64,000 bases of DNA from Notolepis coatsorum (Eukaryota; Chordata; Actinopteri; Aulopiformes; Paralepididae), in contig OZ020591.1 in assembly GCA_963971535.1 (NCBI GenBank), positions 12,362,577 through 12,426,576 of the forward strand. The letters are read 5' to 3'. The notes beneath the pieces are model-generated. The model was not told the DNA's origin. It made no database searches and saw only the letters and a list, made by a program, of their open reading frames with translations. Position 1 is the stretch's first letter; the number at the start of each line of letters is the position of its first letter. Positions 1-8,445 of this stretch are shown in pieces. Position numbers and translations under genes: made by a program.

Positions 1-170
1 CCAGGGCACAGCGGTCTGGAAGCCCCCCCCCCCCCCCCCCCCTCCTACAGACACCTACCCAGGGCACAGCGGCCTGGAAGCCCCCCCCCCCCCCCTCCTA
101 CAGACACCTACCCAGGGCACAGCGGTCTGGAAGCCCACCCCCCCCCCCCCCCCCTCCTACAGACACCTAC
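1..170 (-). repeat. Tandem copies of the exon 171-386 end and splice donor
   Basis: Reading the minus strand downstream of the exon ending at 171, the last 12 exon bases followed by the donor GTAGGTGTCTGTAGGAGG are repeated at 112-170, 59-111 and 1-58, spacing 53-59 bp. Each copy carries a G/C homopolymer of variable length (for example the C-run at 22-42). Each copy also has a short CTTCCAG before its pseudo-exon bases, so it resembles a tiny exon with both splice sites. The array runs off the left edge of the window, so its true size is unknown. Confidence 0.85.
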
Positions 171-386
171 CCAGGGCACAGCTGAGGGCGGCGGCCTTGC
201 GCAGGCCGTCCAGACTCAGACAGATGGTGTCTCTCTCCCTCTGGCTCTGCTCCTTCACGCCCTCCGCTCCCAGGATGAAGGCCAGGCCCTTGGAGCTGCC
301 GGCCATGCGGCCCGTCAGCGGGGTGGACAACACGTCCATCAGGTTCTTCCACACGCCTGTCAGGATGTAGCGGGAGAACACGGCAC
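171..386 (-). CDS. arfgef3: arfgef3 exon (most 3' in window)
   Basis: This 216-bp exon encodes 72 codons in phase 1-1. It includes SRYILTGVWKNLMDVLSTPL, the block TGRMAGSSKGLAFILGAEGV and ends with ...LSCALG. These correspond to the human ARFGEF3 segment ending LSCALGVAAN. The acceptor is CCAG at 387-390, preceded by a CA/TG microsatellite (391-412). The donor is GTAGGT at 165-170. Reading into the intron gives a stop five codons past the junction. The donor and the last 12 exon bases are duplicated at least three times immediately downstream (1-170). Confidence 0.93.
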
Positions 387-390
387 CTGG

Positions 391-426
391 AACACACACA
401 CACACACACACACGTAAACACACACG
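391..426. repeat. (CA)n microsatellite at the exon acceptor
   Basis: A run of CA dinucleotides lies directly upstream (in the gene sense) of the exon 171-386 acceptor. On the minus strand it is (TG)n and so forms an unusual GT-rich tract before the CCAG acceptor. Confidence 0.8.
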
Positions 427-534
427 TGTCGTGAGATCCCACAAATGAATGGGAAATGCACTTGCCGTCGTCTCTAGACAAGAAGATAGATGGCAATTTC
501 CTGGCAGATACGGACCAGCTAGCCGGAGTTTTAA

Positions 535-1058
535 GCTAGGCTAGTGGTCTGAATCCGCTGAGCTAGGCTAGTGGTCTGAATCCGCTGAGCTAGGCTAGTG
601 GTCTGAATCCGCTGAGCTAGGCTAGTGGTCTGAATCCGCTGAGCTAGGCTAGTGGTCTGAATCCGCTGAGCTAGGCTAGTGGTCTGAATCCGCTGAGCTA
701 GGCTAGTGGTCTGAATCCGCTGAGCTAGGCTAGTGGTCTGAATCCGCTGAGCTAGGCTAGTGGTCTGAATCCGCTGAGCTAGGCTAGTGGTCTGAATCCG
801 CTGAGCTAGGCTAGTGGTCTGAATCCGCTGAGCTAGGCTAGTGGTCTGAATCCGCTGAGCTAGGCTAGTGGTCTGAATCCGCTGAGCTAGGCTAGTGGTC
901 TGAATCCGCTGAGCTAGGCTAGTGGTCTGAATCCGCTGAGCTAGGCTAGTGGTCTGAATCCGCTGAGCTAGGCTAGTGGTCTGAATCCGCTGAGCTAGGC
1001 TAGTGGTCTGAATCCGCTGAGCTAGGCTAGTGGTCTGAATCCGCTGAGCTAGGCTAGC
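535..1058. repeat. 27-bp minisatellite, about 19 copies
   Basis: The unit GCTAGGCTAGTGGTCTGAAT plus CCGCTGA repeats head to tail about 19 times with virtually no variation, so the array has been homogenised recently. It lies in the arfgef3 intron between exons 2205-2312 and 171-386. I found no similarity to a neighbouring exon, unlike the arrays at 1-170, 32098-32941 and 59293-59613. The surrounding 427-534 and 1059-1432 hold no recognisable gene, only short TG runs. Confidence 0.95.
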
Positions 1059-1432
1059 TTGCAGCCGGATAGCTTTCTACTGTACGCACAGAGAGGAAAT
1101 TGGTATCCATCTTCTTGTCTGACTCTGGAGAAGACAAAAAGTGTTGTGTGTGTGTGTGTAGATAGTATTATTTTGTATTATTGTGTATGTAAGACACAAA
1201 TAATACATTATTGTGTAATGTATGTGTGTGGGTTTTTATAGTTGAAACGTATAAGTTCAGTCTAGTGTTTTTGATTTAATGTTCCGCTGTCATCCTCTAA
1301 CAGAATAATCACCTCTTTTGTCATTGTCAGCTATTTGTGCGAGTGTGAGTTGAATAAATTGGTTATTTTTGTGATACAAAAGCCTCTCCTTCCTTTGAGT
1401 TACTGTAAATCTCCACGCGGGGTTCCCATTAA

Positions 1433-1589
1433 CCCTTTCGCTGCCACACGACAGAAGGTTAACCCTTTACTATCACCGACTGTCGGTTGTGTGGGTTAAC
1501 CTGCTGTTGTGTGGCAGTGAAAAGGTTAACCTTCTGTGAATTGTCTCAGTGAAAGGGTTAACCGTTTTGGTAGTGCGGCAGTGAAAGGG
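1433..1589. mobile_element. piggyBac-type palindromic MITE
   Basis: TTAA at 1429-1432 and 1590-1593 bracket an element whose ends read CCCTTTC(G/A)CTGCCACACG and the inverse GGCAGTGAAAGGG. Internal TTAACCCTTTACTATCAC and TTAACCTTCTG segments are inverted copies of the same motif, so the whole element is a nested palindrome. TTAA target duplication and CCCTTT-type ends are the hallmark of piggyBac-derived MITEs. Related copies lie at 33637, 42393, 43149, 60749 and 63776. Confidence 0.8.
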
Positions 1590-1593
1590 TTAA

Positions 1594-2204
1594 AGTTAAA
1601 CTGCAAGACTGTCCTTCACATCATCACATTGTAGTGGGTGCTATGGACATAATTCACCATTGTATTGTTTTGATGTATTGATGGGGCACTGTCACTTTAA
1701 GGAGGTTGGTTTTGGGGTTGGGCTTAGAGAAGACGCGCTGGTGGGATGTCATTGATCAAATGTTTGGTTACTACGAGCTGTCAGAGGCTAGCACGGCATA
1801 GATCCGACAGCTGTCACTTGTGCTATAAATGTAATAAATGACACACAGCTTTGTGTTGTCGCAAGATAGAAATTGTGCGTTTCTCCTTTCCGACGATTTC
1901 TACGACATCATAATAACAAAGCCATGTCTGCTTTCCTACAGCTCACCTGCAAGGTGTTAAGTGGGGGAGGGGTTAGGTATATTGCAATGGTCCCTGGGTC
2001 CAGCATGCATCGTTAACAGAAACAAGCTCCAAGCTCATCATAAATCATCATGGTTCATAAGACATAGATTTGAAAAGTATCCGCTGTGATGGCTTATTTT
2101 GAAGGTATGCACTTGTACTTTCATATCATGTAAACACATATAATAATTTCTAATCATCCAAACTGCACCACTCAAAACGTCAGCGGTGCCAGCGAGGTGC
2201 TGAC
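1594..2204. other. Intron without recognised features
   Basis: This is unique-looking intronic sequence between the MITE and exon 2205-2312. I see no exon, RNA gene or repeat in it. Confidence 0.6.
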
Positions 2205-2312
2205 CTGCCATGACAGTGTCGCTGGCAGCCTTGTCAGAGCTGAAGGGAGACTGGCTGGAGGCCCTTCTGATCAGCTGTCCTCCTATAGCACTGCTACCCA
2301 GACCATCAATAT
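2205..2312 (-). CDS. arfgef3: arfgef3 exon
   Basis: This 108-bp exon (36 codons, phase 1-1) encodes DIDGLGSSAIGGQLIRRASS, then a serine-rich stretch ending DTVMAG. Human ARFGEF3 has DIDGLESSAIGGQLMASAAT at the corresponding place. The acceptor CAG lies at 2313-2315 and the donor GTCAGC at 2199-2204. The polypyrimidine tract before the acceptor is an almost pure (TC)n microsatellite about 75 bp long, so its length probably varies between individuals. Confidence 0.92.
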
Positions 2313-2315
<3 letters not shown>

Positions 2316-2396
<81 letters not shown>

Positions 2397-2680
2397 CGGG
2401 GAGAGAGGGCGAGGTAGAGGGAGGTAGAGGGAGAGAGAGTGAGAGAGAGAGAGAGAGATAGAGGGAGGGAGGGGAGAGAGAGAGCAATGGCATGGTAGAT
2501 GGAGAGAAAGAGAGAGAGTGAGGTAGAGGGAGAGAGAGTGCGGGAGAGAGCGAAAGAGGGAGAGAGAGAGGGGGAGAGAGAGAGCGGGCGAGGTAGAGGG
2601 AGAGAGAGGGAGACAGAGAAAGAGATAGAGACAAAGAGCGATACAGAGAGAGAGAAAGAAAGAGAGAGAAAAGGGGGGCA
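2316..2680. repeat. (GA)n microsatellite and GA-rich tract
   Basis: The tract starts with about 37 uninterrupted GA units (2316-2390), followed by impure GAGAGGGA sequence to about 2680. On the gene strand it is (TC)n and serves as the polypyrimidine tract of the acceptor at 2313. Long open frames across it on both strands are products of low complexity, not genes. Confidence 0.95.
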
Positions 2681-2721
2681 TGGGGATAAACAGGAATGAA
2701 AAGAGAGGGGGTCAATGAAGG

Positions 2722-3030
2722 TAAGTTCAAGTTCAAGTTTCAAGATTGCTTTTATTTGTCACATATAAAGTGCATGTACATTACAGTGAAATGCTTGGTT
2801 CTGTATGAGCCCCTGAGACTGTGCTTCATACAGTAAAAAAAGTAAGTAAAAGAGGAATAAGTCCCAACACTATACAATAACAATATATATACAATATACA
2901 AACTAAAGTACAACCTAAGTACAACCTAAATACAATGAAGTAAAAATGCATACAATGAGGTACAAAAACTTAAAAAAAAAGGCAAGATGCAAAATGAGGT
3001 ATGGGTTAAATCTCTTTAATAAATAGATAA
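2722..3030 (-). mobile_element. L2-like LINE 3' end fragment
   Basis: A (TTCAAG)n tail is followed on the plus strand by ATTTGTCACATATAAAGTGC and GTGAAATGCTTGG, the typical 3' untranslated end of fish L2 LINEs read in reverse. The same layout occurs at the 3' end of the longer L2 element at 4627-8110. No coding part is present, so this is a 5'-truncated copy. Confidence 0.7.
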
Positions 3031-3034
3031 ATAT

Positions 3035-3408
3035 AGGGCGGCCGGGTGGTGCAGCGGACTAAGCGTCTGCCTACCACCACAGAGCCAGTGGGATCGAATC
3101 CAGCTGTGGTGCTTCCGGGTTGGCCGACCGTCCATACTAACACAATTGGCAGTGTTAGCGGGTGGGAAACCGGCGAGGGTGGGTCCTGGTCGTTGTAAAC
3201 AGCGACTCCTACAGTTCGGTCGGGGCGCCTGCACAGCGAGGGAAGGATCTGTGGGAGGTAGTGTGACCTTCCACACGTTGCACTCTCCCAGTGAGAGTCC
3301 GCGCTGCCAGGTGAAAAGAAGCTGTGGGCTGGCTACACATGTGTCGGAGGAAGCATGTGATAGTCTCCGCCCTCCCAGACCGCCGGTAGGGGGTAGAGTG
3401 CATAGATA
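3035..3408 (+). mobile_element. tRNA-derived SINE
   Basis: The head GGCCGGGTGGTGCAGCGG resembles a pol III A box and GGGATCGAATCC (3090-3101) a B box, as expected for a tRNA-derived SINE. The body includes GTGTCGGAGGAAGCATGTGA and ends in AT-rich sequence. A second, diverged copy lies inverted at 53790-54085, sharing the body and the box B region. Exact family name not assigned. Confidence 0.8.
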
Positions 3409-4626
3409 TATATAGAACACTAGATAGCTTACCCGCGCTGCCGGCCAATGGAGAGCGACGTCACTGAACCGCCGCCATCTTGCCCAGGTCAGCCTTGAGT
3501 GAGAGTGTGTGAGCTGCACAGACAAAAATACTCATAACTCGCTGAAATATTGACGGATTTACAAACGGTTTGGTTTATTACAAGCATTATTAACGTGGCT
3601 ATGATTCAAGCGGTTTGTAAAAATCTTAAAAAAAAAGAAAATTAAGTATGCAGTATCATAACTACATCTTTGATGTTTATACCAAACCAACCCGTTTGTA
3701 AATCCGTGAATATTTCAGCGAGTTATGAGTATTTTGTCTGTGCAGCTCACTCACTCTCACTCAAGGCTGACCTGGGCAAGATGGCGGCGGTTCAGTGACG
3801 CTGGTGACTCCGCCTTAAAGTGGAAATGAAGCAGTGCGATAAATACATATTCATAGCATCACATTAGTATTTAGATAAGCCACAGAAGAAATCACGTTAT
3901 AAAAATAAGCAGTTTCTAAGAAAAAACGATTTGTTGTGTGCATTTCTGAAGCATTTAGCATTATGGGCGCGGCCATTTTGTTGCTGACGTCATGCCGCTG
4001 GTTGGGTGTATACACTGCTGGTTAGCTGCCTATAGTGAATGGGTCAGTCAGTAAATAAAATGTTGCCTACAAAACAACGGGACCGCGGTGGTTCTGTTTG
4101 TATTGCTCCTGGCTGTTCAAACTAATTTTACCATGTGAGAGAGAGGAAAGTTGGTTAATTTCCACAAACTACCAGTGAAAAAAACAGTGTTGTTGGCACG
4201 TTGGCTCAGGCTGGCTGCACTCAGGCGGCGCGACCAGCCTGTTGGACAGGGAATGAGGATCTGCAGAGAACACTTCATTGCCTCGGATTATGTTGTTGGG
4301 GGTGGAAGGTTTGTCCAGAAGACCACTAATCAGCTGAAGCCTGATGCGGTTCCCTCGGTCTTCGACAGACAGACCGGCGTTAGCTCTCGGGAGCGATCGC
4401 TAGCTAGTTGGCACCAGCCGGGGACCGGAGTCAGCCATGACGTCAGCAACAAAATGGCGGCGCCCATGTTGAAAACAGGGATATTATATTTGATTTTTCA
4501 GACAAATAAGATAGATTTCACATTTGATTATAGAACCCTGTCTTACACAAGGTACACAACAAACAAACTAGGATCACATTGCTCACTGCTTCATTTCCAC
4601 TTTAAGCTATCTAGTGTTCTATATAG
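3409..4626. mobile_element. DNA transposon with THAP-domain remnant (P-like)
   Basis: The ends are an inverted repeat of about 23 bp, reading TATATAGAACACTAGATAGC from the left and the same from the right. The element is about 1.2 kb, so it lacks most of a transposase. Internal arms of about 125 bp (about 3455-3580 and 3675-3805) are inverted copies of each other. The right part carries a broken THAP zinc-finger coding region (see 4060-4410). P-element-type transposases begin with a THAP domain, so a P-like non-autonomous element is the best reading. Target duplication is unclear because the flanks are AT palindromes. Confidence 0.6.
4060..4410 (+). pseudogene. THAP zinc-finger fragment of transposase
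   Basis: From 4060 the sequence encodes a THAP start with CIAPGCSN, then an in-frame TAA. From 4151 the frame reads FHKLPVKKTVLLARWLRLAA, then RICREHFIASDY and LKPDAVPSVF. These fit the THAP pattern (C-x-C near the start, a C-x-x-H type pair and a closing AVPSVF box). The stop and the lack of any downstream transposase core show that it is dead. It could have been copied from a host THAP gene, but its position inside terminal inverted repeats argues for transposon origin. Confidence 0.65.
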
Positions 4627-7600
4627 ATTCAAGATTCAAGATTCAAGAGTTTTAATTGTCACGGCATACAGGTATACAATGAAATGCGGCTGGTCTTGCC
4701 CGCGACGATGTGCAATACAGTGGTACAACATATAATAGAATCCAATAAAAATACAGTGGTACAACATATTAATAGAATCCAATAAAACAGTGCAATAAAC
4801 AGGCACATGGTGTGCCATCTCGGTATCTGTACATTAGTATTTACAGAGCATATAGGACATGCTAGTTAGCTTTAGTAGTGCAATACACTGTTCCTGATGT
4901 TATACTACTTTAAGTGGCCTTTCCTCTGGCCATAAGTGTGCGTGTGTGCGGCATGAGTGTTAAAGTGGCTGCTAGTGTGTGAGCGTGCTCAGCGTGCGTG
5001 TCGTGTATGTACTTGTGTGTGGATAGTTCAGTTTCGGTGTCTCTCAATGTTCATTGTTCAAGGCTCTGATGGCCTGGGGGAAGAAGCTTAGCCTAAGCCT
5101 CTCCGTCTTAGTCTCTAGAATTCGCAGGCGTCTGCCTGACCTCAGCAGCTGGAACAGGCTGTTATTGGGGTGGTGGGGGTCTTTCATTATCCTGCAGGCT
5201 CTGGATCTGCACCTCTTGTCGTATAGAGCCTGCAGGGGAGGTAGCGCAATACCCGTGGTACGCTCGGCTGAGCGCACCACTCTCTGTAGGGCCTTCTTGT
5301 CCTGTGCCGTGCTGTTCCCATACCAGGCAGTGATGTTTCCGGTCAAGATGCTCTCTACAGCTCCTGAGTAGAAGGACTGGAGTATCTTCCCCGATACTCT
5401 GAACTTCCTTAACTGTCTCAGGTGGTAGAGGCGCTGCTTCGCTTTCTTTACTACTGTGGCTATGTGTGTTGACCATGTCAGGTCCTCTGAGATGTGGACC
5501 CCCAGGTACTTGAAGCTGCTCACCCTGTCCACGGTAGCCCCGTTAATCCTCAGTGGTGTGTGTGTCTCCCGCTGTCCTCTCCTATAATCCACGATCAGCT
5601 CCTTGGTTTTACCAATGTTCAGGAGCAGGCTGTTGTCCTGGCACCAACGTTCCAGTACCTCAACCTCCTCCCGGTAGGCCTTCTCGTCGTTGTCCGAGAT
5701 CAGCCCCACCACCACCGTGTCGTCGGCGAACTTCACAATGGAGTTGGAGCTGAACTTGGCCACACAGTCGTGTGTGTAGAGTGAGTACAGCAGGGGGCTT
5801 AGAACACAGCCCTGGGGGGACCCGATGCTCAGGGTGATGGTGTTGGAGGTCTGACCCCCCACCCTGACCGCCTGGGGTCTTTCACTCAGAAAGTCCAGTA
5901 CCCAGGCGCTCAGGGCGGAGCTCAGGCCTAGCTCGATCAGCTTGTCCACCAGTCTGGTGGGGACTATGGTGTTGAACGCTGAGCTGTAGTCAATGAACAA
6001 CAGTCTCACATAGCCCCCCTTCTGACGGTCAAGGTGGGAGAGAGTGCTGTGCAGTACCTGGGAGACCGCGTCATCAGTGGACCTGTTTGTCCTGTATGCA
6101 AATTGCATAGGGTCCATATCACTGGGGAGAGAGGCACAAATGTGGTCCTTGACCAGCCTCTCGAAACATTTCATGACCACAGAGGTGAGTGCCACCGGTC
6201 TGTAATCATTTGGACATGTTGGGGAGGGTTTCTTCGGTACAGGGATGATGGTAGACATCTTGAAGCAGGCAGGGACTACTGACTCCGCCAGGGATTGATT
6301 AAATATGGCGGTGAACACCGGGGCAAGCTGGTTTGCACAGGACTTAAGTATGCGTCCTGTTATACCATCTGGGCCTGCAGCCTTCCTGGTGTTCACCTGC
6401 ATAAATGCTCTTCTCACACTGTGTTCCGACAACGAGAGAGCGCCCCCGCCCCCCCGCGGTTGCCCCCCCCCCTCCACAACAGCCGGTGCGCCAGTGACGT
6501 CACTAGCCAGAGGGCTAGCGGCGACACTGTCTACACCGAACCGAGCGTAGAAGGAGTTGAGTTTGTCCGCTAGAGAGGCGTCGTCGCTCCCCATTGAGGG
6601 GGCGCTGACTTTGTAGTCAGTTATTGTCTTCAGTCCCCTCCACAAGCCTCTTGTGTCGTTTTGTGCCATTTGTGTCTCCAGTTTCTCAGCATATGTCCTC
6701 TTAGCAAGTTTAACAGCCTTGCGCAGAGTGTAGACTGAAGCCTTGTATTCTTCCATATTTCCTGACTCTCTGCCCAGGTTATAAGCCGTGGTGCGTGAGT
6801 TTAGGGCTGTTCTTATAGTGCTGTCCACCCAAGGTTTCTGGTTTGGGAAAACCCGCGCCGTCTTTGTGAGGACAATGCCGTCTGCCACTGTAGTTATGTA
6901 GCTTACAACGGTATCAGCATACTCGCTGACGTCACTGGCGCTTCCTTCAAACATGTCCCAGTCTGTATCCTTGAACGCGTCACGGAGCTCGGCCTCTGAT
7001 TCGTCAGACCACTTTTTTGTCTCACGTGACACGACGACTTCGCGTGATCTCTGTTTGTATGCTGGGATTAAAAAGATGGAGTCGTGATCGCTCGCGCTTA
7101 CAGAGCCCATCAGTGGCGGAGCCGCTACAGCCTTGTAGGCAGCTCTGAACGGGGTGTAGCAGTGGTCGAGTGTGTTCCCCCCTCTTGTGGAGCAGGCGAT
7201 GTGCTGAAAAAAGGTCGGCATCACTTTTTTCAGGTTTGCCTGGTTGAAATCACCAGTCACTATCGTCGCGGCTTCCGGGTGCTTGATCTGCTGTTTGTTG
7301 ATGTGGTCGTGTAATTCCCCCAGCGCTTTGCCGGTATTTGCCTGTGGATGAATATACACAACGGATATAATGACCGCGGTAAATTCACGGGGTAGGTGGT
7401 ACGGCCTGCACAGGATTTGGAGATGTTCCATATCTGGGGAGCATGAACTTGAGAGGACATGTACTTCCTTGGGATTAACCCAGAGATTGTTCGTGAGGAT
7501 GCAGACCCCACCTCCGACGCTCTTCCCAGAGGATGCCGTGCGATCTGCTCTCAGGACGGTGAAATTGTCCGATGGAGAGACGCTGTTGTCCGGCGTCGCT

Positions 7601-8110
7601 GGCTTGAGCCATGTCTCAGTGAAACACATGATATTAACGTCTCTCATCTCCCGTTGGAATCGGACCCTCGCTCTCAAGTCGTCCATCCTTCCCTCCAACG
7701 AACGTGCATTCGCCAGAAAGATGGATGGAATTGCTGGACGGTAAGCAGATCTTTTTAATCTAAGTCTGATACCGCCTCGTCTACCTCTATGTTTCTTTCT
7801 GCCGTTTCCTTTGTTGTTGTCGTTCTCCCGCTTGATTTCTGTTAGCCCTTCTGGGCATAAAGTGTCTCCCAACTCCAATTTGAGTCCGGAGTTTAGGTCC
7901 ATAAGTGTCTGGCGGTCGTATGACATACCCGCCAGTGATGTCTTAATAAAAAAAGTCGAAAAAACAAACATAATAGCTAAAAATTTGCACAATCGTCGCG
8001 GAGCTAAACCAAAGGCGACTGACCGGGGTCGCGCCATAGTAATAATAATTGGTAATATATCTATGGTAGAGTGCGCAACGACCAGGAAGGGGATTGGGAA
8101 TTGGCATAAC
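4627..8110 (-). mobile_element. L2/Maui-like LINE, near full length
   Basis: The 3' end on the minus strand is a (GATTCAA)n tail at 4623-4646. The 3' untranslated region has TTTTAATTGTCACGGC and GAAATGCGGC on the plus strand, as in other fish L2 LINEs. The single long ORF lies at 5044-8037. The 5' boundary is not defined; similarity to coding sequence stops at 8037 and GT-rich sequence follows to about 8417. The element is separate from the host gene and runs in the same direction within an intron. Confidence 0.85.
5044..8037 (-). CDS. L2-type endonuclease-reverse transcriptase, uninterrupted
   Basis: A 997-codon ORF without stop or frameshift. Residues about 100-330 form an apurinic-like endonuclease with FTETWL, GDFNQANL and the closing SASDHDSIFLIP. 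Residues about 510-830 form a reverse transcriptase with KAAGPDGITG, PNDYRPVALTSVVMKCFERL, FIDYSSAFNTI, GSPQGCVLSPLLY and the catalytic FADD in VKFADDTVVVG. The C-terminal part ends ...LSFFPQAIRALNNEH, characteristic of L2/Maui LINEs. The length is normal for a complete ORF2-type protein of this clade. The first 45 residues are basic then hydrophobic and may not be the original start; another methionine lies at about residue 38. The ORF integrity suggests recent insertion and perhaps coding competence. Confidence 0.9.
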   Translation of the reverse strand: MARPRSVAFGLAPRRLCKFLAIMFVFSTFFIKTSLAGMSYDRQTLMDLNSGLKLELGDTLCPEGLTEIKRENDNNKGNGRKKHRGRRGGIRLRLKRSAYRPAIPSIFLANARSLEGRMDDLRARVRFQREMRDVNIMCFTETWLKPATPDNSVSPSDNFTVLRADRTASSGKSVGGGVCILTNNLWVNPKEVHVLSSSCSPDMEHLQILCRPYHLPREFTAVIISVVYIHPQANTGKALGELHDHINKQQIKHPEAATIVTGDFNQANLKKVMPTFFQHIACSTRGGNTLDHCYTPFRAAYKAVAAPPLMGSVSASDHDSIFLIPAYKQRSREVVVSRETKKWSDESEAELRDAFKDTDWDMFEGSASDVSEYADTVVSYITTVADGIVLTKTARVFPNQKPWVDSTIRTALNSRTTAYNLGRESGNMEEYKASVYTLRKAVKLAKRTYAEKLETQMAQNDTRGLWRGLKTITDYKVSAPSMGSDDASLADKLNSFYARFGVDSVAASPLASDVTGAPAVVEGGGQPRGGGGALSLSEHSVRRAFMQVNTRKAAGPDGITGRILKSCANQLAPVFTAIFNQSLAESVVPACFKMSTIIPVPKKPSPTCPNDYRPVALTSVVMKCFERLVKDHICASLPSDMDPMQFAYRTNRSTDDAVSQVLHSTLSHLDRQKGGYVRLLFIDYSSAFNTIVPTRLVDKLIELGLSSALSAWVLDFLSERPQAVRVGGQTSNTITLSIGSPQGCVLSPLLYSLYTHDCVAKFSSNSIVKFADDTVVVGLISDNDEKAYREEVEVLERWCQDNSLLLNIGKTKELIVDYRRGQRETHTPLRINGATVDRVSSFKYLGVHISEDLTWSTHIATVVKKAKQRLYHLRQLRKFRVSGKILQSFYSGAVESILTGNITAWYGNSTAQDKKALQRVVRSAERTTGIALPPLQALYDKRCRSRACRIMKDPHHPNNSLFQLLRSGRRLRILETKTERLRLSFFPQAIRALNNEH

Positions 8111-8417
8111 GACTAACATTGGGAGGGGAGAAAAACGGAAAAAGAAGGGGGAAAAGATAATAAAACATTTTAATTAAATAGAAATAGATAAATATGATAT
8201 AGTGTTAAAGTGTTTAAAGTGTCTAAAGTGAGTGTTACGATGAGTGTTTGTTTAAAGTGAGTGTGTGCATGTGTGTGCAATGAGTGTAGATGGATGGGTT
8301 GATGTTACATAGTGTGTGCGTGCGTATGTGTATGTGTGTGATGATGTGTGTGTGTGTATGTTTTTTATTACATCCTGTCATGTATATAATGTTGTGTTTT
8401 GTGTGGACCTAACATCA

Positions 8418-8445
8418 TATTGGGGGCGACAGTGGCTCGGTAGGT
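8418..8445 (+). mobile_element. Truncated SINE head
   Basis: GGGGGCGACAGTGGCTCGGTAGG resembles the A-box head of a tRNA-derived SINE. It is cut off by the tail of the CR1-like LINE that follows, which suggests that the LINE inserted into a SINE. The GT-rich stretch 8160-8417 before it has no other feature. Confidence 0.45.

Noticed and set aside
2038-2743. Overlapping Leu/Ser-rich frames on the minus strand and Arg/Glu-rich frames on the plus strand
   Set aside because: They are translations of the (GA)n tract. Only the 108 bases of the arfgef3 exon inside are coding.
4151-4735. Host THAP-domain gene
   Set aside because: It has an in-frame stop within the domain, lies between terminal inverted repeats and runs on into an L2 tail.
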